Below, piece after piece: positions 36,794 to 46,710 of a DNA stretch of 64,000 nt. Origin of the DNA: UBA8231 sp036011085 (GTDB lineage: Bacteria; Latescibacterota; UBA2968; UBA8231). The notes under the pieces were generated by a model. It was not told where the DNA came from. It was given only the letters and a program-made list of their open reading frames with translations, and ran no database searches. A program made the translations under genes and the position numbers. The stretch is from positions 1-64,000 of the forward strand of contig DASCMS010000068.1 of NCBI GenBank assembly GCA_036011085.1. Reading direction: 5' to 3'. The stretch's first letter is position 1. Each line of letters opens with the position of its first letter.

Positions 36794-38344
36794 GTGTTTC
36801 GCGTAGTGGATGGGAATGTAACAGGGCCCTCTGAGAGCGTCAATCGACGCACACTCCTGTTGTGTCTTCTCGTCTGGGCCCTGCTCCGCGCCCTGCTCGT
36901 GGCCGGCGTCGACTTGAGCAAAGACGAGACGGCCTACTGGTACTGGAGCCGTCAACTCGACGCTTCGTATGCCTGGCTGCCCTTCGCTGCCATCGCCCTG
37001 GCCGATGCGCTGCGTCCCGGTGCCGATCTCCTGCTGAGACTGCCCTTCGTCGCCATGGGCACGATCTCCGCTCTGCTGCTCCATCACCTCTGTCGATTGC
37101 GCAGCCTGTCACCGACGCGCAGTGTCGTGGCGGTGGCGGCCTTCGCCACGTCCCATTGGATCTGGCACACCTCCTCCTTCCTGCATCCCGACGGGTTCCT
37201 CGTACCCGCATGGCTGGCGGTTCTGGTGTGCAGCGAACGCGCCTCTCGGGGCGACGGAGATGGCTGGTGGTGGGCGGTCGGCGCGGCGGCCGGCCTGGCG
37301 GCCCTGAGCAAGTACAGCGGATTGGTTCTGAGCGCCGGGTTGTTTGGCTGGTTTCTATTCCTGGCCGTCCGGGGTCAGCGCCGGCCCCTGCTGAGGGCCG
37401 GCATCCCCTTCGCCTGTCTCAGTTTGCCGATCCTCTACGATCTTCTGGCCACCGGGTTTGCCCTGCCCGCTTCGCTGAGCACGCTGTCCGCCGTCGCCCC
37501 CGAATCGCTGCCTCTGCGACTGGCCCTGTTCGTCGTCGCCCCTCTTCTCTACATCTCTCCCTTTCTGCTCTTTGCCCTGTACCGAGGGGCCTGGACGGTG
37601 CGCGAGCAATGGCGACGGGCCCCGCATCTGTGGGCACCCGGGATGGCCCTCGCGATCTGTTTCTGCTTCTTCGCCCTGACCCGTGGACAGGTGAAGGGCA
37701 ACTGGATTCTCCCCGGATTCCTGGGCTTGTGGCCGCTGGCATTCTCCGCCCGGTGTCTGCACAGCCGGCGATTTGCCGTCCTCCTGCTCGCCACCGGCGT
37801 TGTCGGCGCGGCAATCCCGGCGGTGACACTGCGATGGCCCGCCGTCGCCGACGGTCTCTCCCGTACCGTGCTGCGTCCGCTGAATGACAGCTATACCGCC
37901 ATCGTCTCGCGTCCGGATCTACCGCGGGAGCCGACCTACTCGTGGACCGAGAGGGTCTGCGAGTATCACGGGTGGCCGGGGTTTGGCAGGCGCCTGGACG
38001 ACGTGATCCGGGATCAGGGGCTAGAGGGTCCCGTCACGATTGCGAGCCCGGAGTACGGACTGGCTTTCGGCGCGGCCCGGTATGCTCGACGGGTGCAGTC
38101 GGTGGCGCTCCCGGGGGATCCGCGGTTCGCCCGCCTGACGATGGCGCCGGCACAGGCCGCCCTGCACCTGAAGCGGGAGGGGTTGCACCGGCCGCCAGCC
38201 GGACCGCTCGTGGCCGTCATCGAACGCTACAGTCCGGGATGTCAGCCCCTGCGCTATGAGGTCTACGAACCCCCGCCGGCCTCACCGGGCGCGGGTGCTT
38301 CTGCCTCCGCAGGACGGGAGAGGGCCGACGCCAGCAGGCGCTGA
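36794..38344 (+). CDS. GT-C family glycosyltransferase (PMT/ArnT-like, GT39-type)
   Basis: A 516-aa integral membrane protein with about ten hydrophobic helices. The first extracytoplasmic loop contains 'DLSKDETAYWYWS', the acidic pair that acts as catalytic base in dolichyl/undecaprenyl-phosphate-sugar transferases of the GT-C fold. The soluble C-terminal part is about 150 residues and ends in a Pro/Ala/Arg-rich tail. It probably transfers a lipid-linked sugar to protein or lipid outside the membrane. The start is GTG at 36794 without a clear ribosome site; GTG at 36806 is an alternative. The 3' end overlaps the convergent RND gene by 82 bp, an unusually long overlap, so the tail may be partly non-functional. 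Confidence 0.8.
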   Translation: MFRVVDGNVTGPSESVNRRTLLLCLLVWALLRALLVAGVDLSKDETAYWYWSRQLDASYAWLPFAAIALADALRPGADLLLRLPFVAMGTISALLLHHLCRLRSLSPTRSVVAVAAFATSHWIWHTSSFLHPDGFLVPAWLAVLVCSERASRGDGDGWWWAVGAAAGLAALSKYSGLVLSAGLFGWFLFLAVRGQRRPLLRAGIPFACLSLPILYDLLATGFALPASLSTLSAVAPESLPLRLALFVVAPLLYISPFLLFALYRGAWTVREQWRRAPHLWAPGMALAICFCFFALTRGQVKGNWILPGFLGLWPLAFSARCLHSRRFAVLLLATGVVGAAIPAVTLRWPAVADGLSRTVLRPLNDSYTAIVSRPDLPREPTYSWTERVCEYHGWPGFGRRLDDVIRDQGLEGPVTIASPEYGLAFGAARYARRVQSVALPGDPRFARLTMAPAQAALHLKREGLHRPPAGPLVAVIERYSPGCQPLRYEVYEPPPASPGAGASASAGRERADASRR

Positions 38345-41300
38345 AACAGGACTCGTACATCGTCGAAGAACGTGTAGAACAGGGGCACGATGACAAGAGT
38401 CAGCACCGTCGAGGCCAGCAGGCCACCCATCATCGTGCGCCCCAGCGGCGCATAGGGCATGCCGATCATCTTGGCGTTGCCCACCGCCATGGGCAGCAGA
38501 CCGACCACCGTCGTGAAGGTGGTCATGAGAATCGGTCGAAAGCGATGTATGCCGGCATCGACAAGGGCGTCAAAGCGTCCCATGCCGTCGGCGCGCAGCC
38601 GGTTCGCCATGTCGATGAGGACGATGGCGTTGTTGACGACGACCCCTACCAGGATGATGGTGCCGATGCCGCACAGGATATCGAAGGGCGTGTCCATCAG
38701 GTAGAGAGTCCAGTAGACCCCGAGGAACGAAAACGGGATGGCGATGATCACCGACAGGGGCAACACGAAGGATTCGAAGAGCACGCCCATCAGCAGAAAG
38801 ACGAAGGTCACCGACAACACCAGGGCGAACATCTGCGTCTCGTCCTGACGTTCGATGCGCACGTATCGTGCGCCCTTGTCCCACCGGTACCCACGGGGCA
38901 TTTCAAAACCGGCCATGGCCAGATCAATCTGTTCGAACAGCTCCTTGGCATCGTCCTTTGTCGCCGTCGCCGTGACGGTGAGGATGGTCTGTCGGTTCTC
39001 GCGCCGGATGCCGCCGAGGGCCCGTTCGACGTTGAGCGTCGCCAGTGATTCCAGTGGGATCTCCTCGCCGGTTGCGGTGGGGAACGTGAGGTTGCGCAGT
39101 TGCAGGACGCTTTGCCGGTCCACCTCCCGCAGCTGGAAGAAGACGCCCACTTCGCGCCCGTCATTGGTACGGAACTTCGTCAGCTCCTGGCCGCGCAGCG
39201 CGTAGGCGATGTTGCCTGAAATCGCCCGCGGATCGACGCCGTAACGCCGCACCTGGTCGCGGTTGAGCTCGATCTGGAGCTCGGTGCTGCCCTTGTCCAT
39301 GTCGGTTTGTACCGACAGCAGTCCGGGGATCGTTTCCAGGCGTCGTTCCACCTCCCCTGACAGATTGATCAGGGTCCGCGTGTCCTCGCCGTAGAGGTTG
39401 ATCGACACGGCCGCGTCGTCGCCTCCGCTGCGCCAGTTGACTCGAAGGCTGATCCCCGGGGGTGTCAGGATCCGCTCCTTGATGTCCTCCAGGGTTTCCT
39501 TGTAGGTCAAGTGCGGGCTCTGACGCAGGTCGAGTGACGTGAGCAGGTCGTCCCAGGCGACCTCATACCACTCGGCATTCTCCTCCTGGTTGAGGATGAT
39601 GTGGATGCGGCCCCAGGAATTACGCGACCACGTCTCGAGGACTTTGATGTTGTACGGCTCTTTGTGGTTCATCAAGGTGTCTTCCACACTCGAGATGAAC
39701 TTGTCCGCCGCCTCCAGCGTCTGGCCGGCGGGCATCTCGAAGGCGAGCCAGATATCCTTGTTGTTGTTGTTCCCTTCGTCGGTCCGCTTCATGGCGTTCA
39801 TCGGGATCTGGATACTCGCCATGGCCGCCAGCACCATGAGTGTTGTGTCGAGACGATGGGACAGCACCCATCTCAGCATTCGCGTGTACCCGCCGCGCAA
39901 CTTGCGGATCACCCAGGGTTCAGTGCCCTTGCGCGGTGTTCCCAGGTGCATCGCCGCCAGGGGGATCACGGCCAGAGCGATCACCAGTGATGCCAGCAAC
40001 CCGACGATGACCGGCCCCCCGAGACGGATCATGATGAAGGAGAACTCCTCCTCGTCGCTCATCAGCATCAGTGGCAGGAACACGACCACCGTCGTCAGCG
40101 TCGCCATGGTCACGGCCAACCCCACCTCGCCGGCACCCTGGATCGATGCGTCCCGGGGACTGGCGCCCTCCTCGCGACGGCGATAGATGTTCTCGACAAT
40201 GACGATGGCGTTGTCGACGACGAGTCCCAGACTGAGCATCAGCCCCATCATCGTGATCAGGTTCAGGGTCCAGCCCATGAAATAGATCGTGGCGATCGTC
40301 ACCAGCAGCGACAGTGGGATGGCCAGGGTGATGATCATCGTCATGCGCACGGCGCGCAGGAAGAAGAACAGGACCATGGCGGCGAACATCCCGCCCCACA
40401 GGCCGGTGGATTTCAGGTTGTCCACCGATTCCACCACGTGTGTTCCCTGATCCCAGAACACCTCGAAATCGATGCCCTCCAGGTGGGGTCGCTCCTTCAG
40501 CTCCTCCAGCTTGGCGCGGACACCTCGGGAGATCTGCACGAGATTGCCCGTGGACGCCTTCTTGACCTCGATGCCCAGGGACGGACGCCCGTCGATGCGA
40601 TTGAACCAGTCCTTCTTCGGCGGTCTCAGGTCGACGTCGGCGATGTCGCGCAGGCGCAGATTGTGCTCGGGATCGACGATGAGATCGCGGATCTCGTCGA
40701 TCGACTCGAAGCGTCCCATGGAGCGCACGTAGATCTTGCGGCCACCTTCCATCACGTAGCCACCGGAGATCGTGAAATTCTGACTCGCCAGCTGGCTGCC
40801 GATCTGGAATGGCTGGATGCCATGACCCTTCAGCCGCGCCTGGTCGAGTTCGATGCGGACCTGTTTGCCCACCTCGCCCCACACCTCGACGGTGCCCACA
40901 CCCTCGATGCGCTGCAGCTCCGGCCGCACATGAACGTCGAGGACTTGGAAGGGATCGACAAAATCTCCTACCAGGTATGCCCCCATCCACATCACCGGCC
41001 AGTCATCCTGGTCCCATTTGCGCAACCGGATGCGCTCCACGTCATCCGGCATTTCCGGCATGAGGCGGTCCATACGATCCCGCAGGGCGGCGTACGCCTC
41101 ATGCATGTCGGTGTGAGGTTGAAACTCGACCCGCGCCCAGGCTCCACCGCGATACGCGCCGGACTGCACCTTGGCGATGCGCGGCACGGTGGCGATGGCC
41201 TCTTCCAGAGGGCGGGTGATCTTCTCTTCCACCTCTTCGGGGCTGGCGTCGGCGTAACTCACGCGGATGTGCAGGCGGTCGCCATCCATGCCGCTGGGAA

Positions 41301-41424
41301 ACAACGCCAGCGGAATCCGCGAGTAGGCAACGTAGCCGACGACGAGCGTGGCGATGACGACCATGATGACCGACACGGGTCGATCGACGCTGAGACGGGG
41401 CAGCCAGCTGCCGCGATCTGCCAT
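38263..41424 (-). CDS. RND efflux transporter permease (AcrB/CusA-type)
   Basis: A 1,053-aa inner-membrane proton-driven exporter of the RND superfamily. It has the typical duplicated plan: TM1 at 'VSVIMVVIATLVVGYVAY', a periplasmic porter domain with 'ASPEEVEEKITRPLEEAI', and a TM2-6 cluster with 'GLVVDNAIVIVENIYRRR', which holds the TM4 Asp of the proton relay. A second porter domain and the closing TM set ('VVGLLPMAVG') follow. It is the last gene of a three-gene operon; its ATG follows the stop of the preceding RND gene after one base (TAGGATG). Two different RND subunits in one operon may form a hetero-trimer as in MdtBC. Confidence 0.93.
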   Translation of the reverse strand: MADRGSWLPRLSVDRPVSVIMVVIATLVVGYVAYSRIPLALFPSGMDGDRLHIRVSYADASPEEVEEKITRPLEEAIATVPRIAKVQSGAYRGGAWARVEFQPHTDMHEAYAALRDRMDRLMPEMPDDVERIRLRKWDQDDWPVMWMGAYLVGDFVDPFQVLDVHVRPELQRIEGVGTVEVWGEVGKQVRIELDQARLKGHGIQPFQIGSQLASQNFTISGGYVMEGGRKIYVRSMGRFESIDEIRDLIVDPEHNLRLRDIADVDLRPPKKDWFNRIDGRPSLGIEVKKASTGNLVQISRGVRAKLEELKERPHLEGIDFEVFWDQGTHVVESVDNLKSTGLWGGMFAAMVLFFFLRAVRMTMIITLAIPLSLLVTIATIYFMGWTLNLITMMGLMLSLGLVVDNAIVIVENIYRRREEGASPRDASIQGAGEVGLAVTMATLTTVVVFLPLMLMSDEEEFSFIMIRLGGPVIVGLLASLVIALAVIPLAAMHLGTPRKGTEPWVIRKLRGGYTRMLRWVLSHRLDTTLMVLAAMASIQIPMNAMKRTDEGNNNNKDIWLAFEMPAGQTLEAADKFISSVEDTLMNHKEPYNIKVLETWSRNSWGRIHIILNQEENAEWYEVAWDDLLTSLDLRQSPHLTYKETLEDIKERILTPPGISLRVNWRSGGDDAAVSINLYGEDTRTLINLSGEVERRLETIPGLLSVQTDMDKGSTELQIELNRDQVRRYGVDPRAISGNIAYALRGQELTKFRTNDGREVGVFFQLREVDRQSVLQLRNLTFPTATGEEIPLESLATLNVERALGGIRRENRQTILTVTATATKDDAKELFEQIDLAMAGFEMPRGYRWDKGARYVRIERQDETQMFALVLSVTFVFLLMGVLFESFVLPLSVIIAIPFSFLGVYWTLYLMDTPFDILCGIGTIILVGVVVNNAIVLIDMANRLRADGMGRFDALVDAGIHRFRPILMTTFTTVVGLLPMAVGNAKMIGMPYAPLGRTMMGGLLASTVLTLVIVPLFYTFFDDVRVLFQRLLASALSRPAEAEAPAPGEAGGGS

Positions 41425-41425
41425 C

Positions 41426-44400
41426 CTAGGCCTCCTTCTCCCGCACTGCGAGAGAGTAGACGGTGGGAATCACCACGAGAGTGAGAAAGGTGGAACTGAT
41501 CAGTCCGGCGATCACGGTAAGGGCCATGGGCGTGCGGATCTCGGCCCCGTCCCCCAGGCCCAGGGCCATCGGCAACAGGCCGAGGACCGTGGTCAACGTC
41601 GTCATCAGGATCGGCCTCAGGCGCACGGAACCGGCTTGCACGATGGCTTCCGTGGCTGCCATGCCGGTCTGACGCAGCGTATTGATGTAGTCGACGAGTA
41701 CGATCGCATTATTGACGACGATCCCCGCGAGCATGATGAAGCCGATGAAGACGACGATACTCAGCGGAATATGTGCCACGTAGAGCACCGCCACGGCGCC
41801 GATCGCCGCCAGGGGTACGGTGAACATGATGACGAAGGGATGGATGAGCGACTCGAACTGGCTTGCCATGACGATGTAGACGAGGAAAATCGCCAGCGCG
41901 AGGGCAAAGACCATACTGTCCAGAGAGCGTTCCATCTCTTCATTCTGACCACTGATCAGGAAGCTGAACCCGGATGGAAATGCCATCCCTGCCAGGGCCG
42001 ACTCGATGCCCTGCGACGCCGATCCCAGATCGATGCCCTCGGTATTTGCTGTCACCAGGGCGGCGCGTTGCTGATCGATGCGGCGGATCTCTGAGGGACC
42101 CTCGGCGATACGGATGCTGGCCACCGACGCCAGCGTGATCGGCACATCCCCGTCGGGGTTGACGACCAGGCGTTCGAGTTCGTCGACGCCGACGCGATCG
42201 TCCTGCCGCAGTCGCACCAGAACGTCAATGTTGCGTTCCTCGCGACGGAAGTCGGTGGCCACACGACCTTGAACCTTGTTGCGCACCAGTTCGGCAACGG
42301 TCCTCAGATCGAGCTCATAGTCCGACAGGCGGTCGCGGTTGTAGACGACCTGCAGTTCGGGGTTGCCCACCTGCAGCGTCGAGCGGACGTCGGCCAGGCC
42401 CGGCAATGCGGCCACAACCCCGACAGCATCGGCACTGACCCGTCGCAGTGCGTAGAGGTCATCACCGCGAATCTCCAGCTCGATGGGTGTCTTGAAGCTG
42501 AACAGTGCCGGAAATGACACTTCGGTGGAAACTTCCGGCAGTGTCGCCAGTCGCTGACGCAGCCCTTCGATGATGCGGTCTTCATCCACCGGCGACGTGT
42601 TGTCCTCCAGGTAGATGGTGATACGAGCCGTATGCTCGCCTTCATCGGAGGAGGATGTAGCCGCGCCGTCGGAACCGACCGTGGTGGCCACCCTCTCGAC
42701 GGTGGCCAGGTCGAGAGCGACACGCTCCGCCGACGCCGCCACGGTGGCGGTTCGGGGCAGGGGCGTACCGACGGGCATGGCCAACTCGAGGTTGAATTCG
42801 CCCTGGTGCACGGGGGGAATCAGCTCGGTACCGAGAGCCGGGACGAGATAAGTCCAGCACAGCCAGAAGCTGACCCCAGCGCCGCCCACTACGACCAGTC
42901 GCTGCCGGAGCGCCGCTCTCAGTACCATCGGGTAGATGTGCTGGACCAGACCGAGCAGGCCTTGAAAGAGTCCCAGCAACGGCGCCGCGATCGGTACCGC
43001 TACGATGGTCGCGATCACCACCGCTGCAGCCAGCAACGCGCCGATGAGGAGGAACACGACCAGCAGCGCCGTGCGCACGAGACTCAAAACCGCGTGCACG
43101 ACGAAACGCACGATCAGGTAGGGCAGCAGGACGACGGCCAGCAGGCCACGCAGAATGGCCAGCGGCCAACGCAGTCGGCCGCTGGCTTTCGGGGGCACCC
43201 AGCCGATGAGTCGTCCGAGATCACGGCCCAGTGCCGCCGGGGCGCCGTTGTCGATCAGCCCTGGCCAGACATTGTCAGGAAACCCGCGCCAGACGGGAGT
43301 GTTGTCCGACCACTCGGCGACTCGCACGTGCACAGGACGCTCCGGCTTCCAGCGGAATCGCTCCAGCAGCTTCCACACGGGGAACAGCACTTCGAACAGT
43401 ATGACCCCGATGCTCTTGATGGCAGCCGCCAGTATGGCTGCCAGGGCCAGGCCGATGCGGCACACCAGATCGAGAAGCAGTTGCGGCAGGACCAGAGCCG
43501 CCTGGCGCAGTCGCAGGGACACGGATGTGGGAGTCGCCGGACGCAGAGCATCACCGACCCGCGTGGCCGCCGGTAGACGCAGGAACTGCGAGCGCAGCAG
43601 GATCCCCAGACCGTCCCGGCGCGCCTGACGGGAGGCCAGCATGGGAATGAAGTAGAGGGCCACCGCCAGCGACGCCAGCAGGCTGAACACGACGGTGAGG
43701 GCCATGTCGCCGAAGACCTGGCCGGCGACCCCTTCAACGAATACGATGGGGAAGAACACGGCGATCGTCGTCAGCGTCGAGGCGAATACGGCCCCGCCGA
43801 CCTCCCCTGTACCCCGTATGGTGGCCGTCACCAGGTCGTCCCCCTCTTCCCGGCAGCGGAAGATGCTCTCCAGCACGACGATGGAGTTGTCCACCAGCAT
43901 GCCCACACCCAGCGCCAACCCCCCGAGAGACATGATGTTGAGGGAGACCTCGGACAGGTACATCGGTGCGAAGGTGGCCACCACCGAGACTGGAATCGTC
44001 ACGGCAACGATCAGCGTATGCAGGAGATTGCGCAGAAACACGAGCAGCACGAGCACGGCCATGGCGCCGCCCAGCAGGGCGCTCTTCTGCACCTCATCGA
44101 TCGAGTTCTGGATAAAGACGGACTGATCCGACAGAATCTCGAGGTGCGCCCCGGCGGGCAGACGGTTGGTGATGAAATCCGTCATCCGCAGACGTTCCAT
44201 GGTGCGCCGGGCATCGGCCTGCTTGCGCGCCTTCAGATCCTCCTCGCCGCCGGCTTCCTTCTCGTCGGTTGCTTCCTCGTCCTCGGCGGCTCCCTCCTCG
44301 TCCGCGGCTGCACCGTCAGACTCGCCCTCCTCTTCGACTTCCTCCCCACCGGCGACACCCTCAGCCTTGGCTACCGAGTCTGCCTCGGCCGCTTTCAACC

Positions 44401-45427
44401 CGGCCACGAACGCCTGCTGTTCGGGTGTACCCTCGAGACGATCCCGTACCGCCTGGGCCACGGCGACGATGTTGGCGTCGGCTTCCTTGTAGATCTCGAG
44501 CTCGACACTCTCCCGACCGTTCACCCGGGTCAGGATCTTGCGCTCCTTGTGCGAACGCTCGACGTGGGCGACGTCGTGCAGCCGGATATCGGCGCCCCCC
44601 TCCTGGGCGACGATCAGCTCGCCGATCTCGTCGAGGCTCTTGAATTCGTTCAGGGTGCGTACGAGGTATTCTGTCTGGCCTTCGCGCAGTTGGCCACCGG
44701 GTAGATTCACGTTCGCCTGATCGAGGCGTCGGTTGATGGCAGCCACGTCGAGTCCGAGCAATGAGATCTGCCGCTCCATGAGGGAAACGTGGATCTCCTC
44801 CTCCAGACCACCTTTCACCTTGACCGCCGCCACGCCCGCCACAGACTCGAATTCCCGACGGATCTCCTCCTCGGCCAGCTCGCGCAACTGGAAGAGCGCG
44901 GCGCCTTCGTCGGCCCTGGTGGAGTCGACGTAGAGCCCAAGGCGAAGGATCGGATCAAGGGACGGATCATAACGCAGCAGTAGCGGCTTCTCGGCCTCTT
45001 CGGGCAGCCACGTACGATCCACCTTTTCGCGGATGTCCTGGGACACGTCGTTCATGTCAGTGTCCCACTCGAACTCGAGAATGACGTCCGATTGGCCGGC
45101 CTTGCTCACCGAGCTGATCCGGACCAGGTGGGGTATGATGCCCAGCTCGCGCTCGAGGGGGCGGGAGATCAGCGTCTCCACCTCTTCCGGCGCTGTGCCC
45201 GGATATTCCGTACGCACCGTCAGCGTCGGATAGGCGATATCCGGCATCAGGTCCAGGGACAGTCGCTGATACGACACCCAGCCGAAGACACAGACCGCCA
45301 TGACCACCATGAGGATGGCGACGGGCCTGCGGGTCGTGATGGCGAAGCTGTTGGAGGGAGTACGAGTGCTGGCGGCCGGTTCAACCGGTATCGTGCCGGC
45401 CGTGTCGGACGGCTCCGGTGCGCTCAT
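41426..45427 (-). CDS. RND efflux transporter permease with extra hydrophobic insertion
   Basis: A 1,333-aa RND permease, about 280 residues longer than usual. Normal parts are TM1 (about 35-53), 'GTAPEEVETLISRPLERE', the TM4 region 'GVGMLVDNSIVVLESIF' (about 507-523) and the C-terminal TM set with 'GLLPMALGLGDGAE'. Two additions stand out. An acidic Glu/Ala/Asp stretch at about 355-400 is inserted in the first periplasmic domain. A segment of about 235 residues at about 600-835 lies between TM6 and TM7 and contains several further hydrophobic helices ('LALAAILAAAIKSIGVILF', 'ALLVVFLLIGALLAAAVVIA'). Its ATG overlaps the adaptor stop (ATGA). Substrate unknown. Confidence 0.9.
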   Translation of the reverse strand: MSAPEPSDTAGTIPVEPAASTRTPSNSFAITTRRPVAILMVVMAVCVFGWVSYQRLSLDLMPDIAYPTLTVRTEYPGTAPEEVETLISRPLERELGIIPHLVRISSVSKAGQSDVILEFEWDTDMNDVSQDIREKVDRTWLPEEAEKPLLLRYDPSLDPILRLGLYVDSTRADEGAALFQLRELAEEEIRREFESVAGVAAVKVKGGLEEEIHVSLMERQISLLGLDVAAINRRLDQANVNLPGGQLREGQTEYLVRTLNEFKSLDEIGELIVAQEGGADIRLHDVAHVERSHKERKILTRVNGRESVELEIYKEADANIVAVAQAVRDRLEGTPEQQAFVAGLKAAEADSVAKAEGVAGGEEVEEEGESDGAAADEEGAAEDEEATDEKEAGGEEDLKARKQADARRTMERLRMTDFITNRLPAGAHLEILSDQSVFIQNSIDEVQKSALLGGAMAVLVLLVFLRNLLHTLIVAVTIPVSVVATFAPMYLSEVSLNIMSLGGLALGVGMLVDNSIVVLESIFRCREEGDDLVTATIRGTGEVGGAVFASTLTTIAVFFPIVFVEGVAGQVFGDMALTVVFSLLASLAVALYFIPMLASRQARRDGLGILLRSQFLRLPAATRVGDALRPATPTSVSLRLRQAALVLPQLLLDLVCRIGLALAAILAAAIKSIGVILFEVLFPVWKLLERFRWKPERPVHVRVAEWSDNTPVWRGFPDNVWPGLIDNGAPAALGRDLGRLIGWVPPKASGRLRWPLAILRGLLAVVLLPYLIVRFVVHAVLSLVRTALLVVFLLIGALLAAAVVIATIVAVPIAAPLLGLFQGLLGLVQHIYPMVLRAALRQRLVVVGGAGVSFWLCWTYLVPALGTELIPPVHQGEFNLELAMPVGTPLPRTATVAASAERVALDLATVERVATTVGSDGAATSSSDEGEHTARITIYLEDNTSPVDEDRIIEGLRQRLATLPEVSTEVSFPALFSFKTPIELEIRGDDLYALRRVSADAVGVVAALPGLADVRSTLQVGNPELQVVYNRDRLSDYELDLRTVAELVRNKVQGRVATDFRREERNIDVLVRLRQDDRVGVDELERLVVNPDGDVPITLASVASIRIAEGPSEIRRIDQQRAALVTANTEGIDLGSASQGIESALAGMAFPSGFSFLISGQNEEMERSLDSMVFALALAIFLVYIVMASQFESLIHPFVIMFTVPLAAIGAVAVLYVAHIPLSIVVFIGFIMLAGIVVNNAIVLVDYINTLRQTGMAATEAIVQAGSVRLRPILMTTLTTVLGLLPMALGLGDGAEIRTPMALTVIAGLISSTFLTLVVIPTVYSLAVREKEA

Positions 45428-46635
45428 CCCTGGGCGGTGGGCGTCACCGCTGAGGTGTCGCTGCCGGCGTTCATGACCTTCACGCGTGCCTGGTCTTTGA
45501 GGCCGTTCTGGCCGACGACGATCACGGGCGAATCGGCGGCGATCTCCGACCGTGCTTCGACGAACCGACCGTTCTCATACCCCACATCCAACTGGATGCG
45601 CTGTGCCGTGCTGTCGGCCACTATGAAGACGAAACGATCGGTGCCGTCGTAGACGACGGCCTCCTTGGGGATGAGAATCGCGTCCTGATGGGTGTCAATG
45701 ACGATGCGGACATTGACGAACATGCCGGGCCGCAGGTGCTCCCAGCGGTCACGAAGTCCGACGGTGACCTTGAAGGTGCCGCTCCTCGGATCGACCACCG
45801 GGCTGATTCGTTTGACGTAGCCCTCGAACTGTATGTCCTCGACAAAGTCGGACTCGGCTTCGGCAATCTGCCCGTTCTGCACGGTACGCATGTAGCGCCC
45901 GGGCACGTGCACGCGGGCAATCATGTCCTCGAGCTTGACCAGGTCGAACAGCTTGCCCCCCGGAGCGACACGCGCGCCCACCTGCACCTCCCGGGAGGTG
46001 ATCATGCCGGAGAAGGGGGCGCGGATCTCGGTGTGCTTCAGCGTCAGGCGCGCTCTGTCCTGACGCAACCGCGCCTGCTCGAGCTGGTAGAGGGCATCCT
46101 CGTATTCCTGAGCACTGATCAGCTTCCGACGGTGCATCTCCTCTGTGCGCCCGAACGAGCCTTCGAGATAGCGCAGATTGGCCGCACTTTCGCGATCTTC
46201 CAGTCGCGCCTGGTCGTTCTCGAGCCGCACGAGCAGGTCGCCGGCAGCCACCTGATCTCCCTCTTCGGCCAGGACTTCCTCGACCTGGCCGGCCACCTCG
46301 GGGTGAATCTCGATGGCCGCCTCGGTCTCGACGGTGGAACTGAAGACGAGATAGGAAGAAATGTCGCCGCGCACGGCGACGGCAGTCTCTACCGGAACGG
46401 CATCCCGCTCCTTGGCTGCCGTCGAATCACCCGAAGCGGAATCAGCGACGGTGGAATCGGTAGCCGTCGAATCCGTGGCCGTCGAGTCAGCGGCGGCCTC
46501 CTGGGAAGCATCTGCTCCTTCGCTGTCGGCGGTGCCGCAGGAACCCCATGCCCATGCGAGCAGGCAGAGCACCAGTGTACGCAGTAACGGCCCGATGACC
46601 ACGCGAGATTGTCTATGTTGTTGGAAACAATACAT
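45424..46635 (-). CDS. RND periplasmic adaptor lipoprotein (membrane fusion protein)
   Basis: A 403-aa HlyD/AcrA-type adaptor that links the RND pump to an outer-membrane channel. The N-terminus has a lipoprotein signal ending 'LLAWAWGSC', then a Ser/Thr/Asp repeat linker (TDSTATDSTATDST). The lipoyl-like half is 'EIHPEVAGQVEEVLAEEGDQV', a coiled-coil hairpin follows ('RRKLISAQEYEDAL'), and the second lipoyl half is 'TEIRAPFSGMITSREVQVGA'. A beta-barrel closes the chain. It starts at ATG 46635, or possibly GTG at 46602, which would place the signal nearer the N-terminus. It is the first gene of the operon. No TolC-like gene is in the window. Confidence 0.9.
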   Translation of the reverse strand: MYCFQQHRQSRVVIGPLLRTLVLCLLAWAWGSCGTADSEGADASQEAAADSTATDSTATDSTVADSASGDSTAAKERDAVPVETAVAVRGDISSYLVFSSTVETEAAIEIHPEVAGQVEEVLAEEGDQVAAGDLLVRLENDQARLEDRESAANLRYLEGSFGRTEEMHRRKLISAQEYEDALYQLEQARLRQDRARLTLKHTEIRAPFSGMITSREVQVGARVAPGGKLFDLVKLEDMIARVHVPGRYMRTVQNGQIAEAESDFVEDIQFEGYVKRISPVVDPRSGTFKVTVGLRDRWEHLRPGMFVNVRIVIDTHQDAILIPKEAVVYDGTDRFVFIVADSTAQRIQLDVGYENGRFVEARSEIAADSPVIVVGQNGLKDQARVKVMNAGSDTSAVTPTAQG

Positions 46636-46710
46636 TAGGCTAGCCTGTAAGGCCGATAGAACCGCAAATCGTGGACTCTGTCAACACCGAATCACTCCAG
46701 GGACGTCAAC

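Noticed and set aside
40438..41484. Plus-strand open frame opposite the RND permease
   Set aside because: His/Asp-rich shadow of conserved RND codons; no ribosome site and no family pattern.
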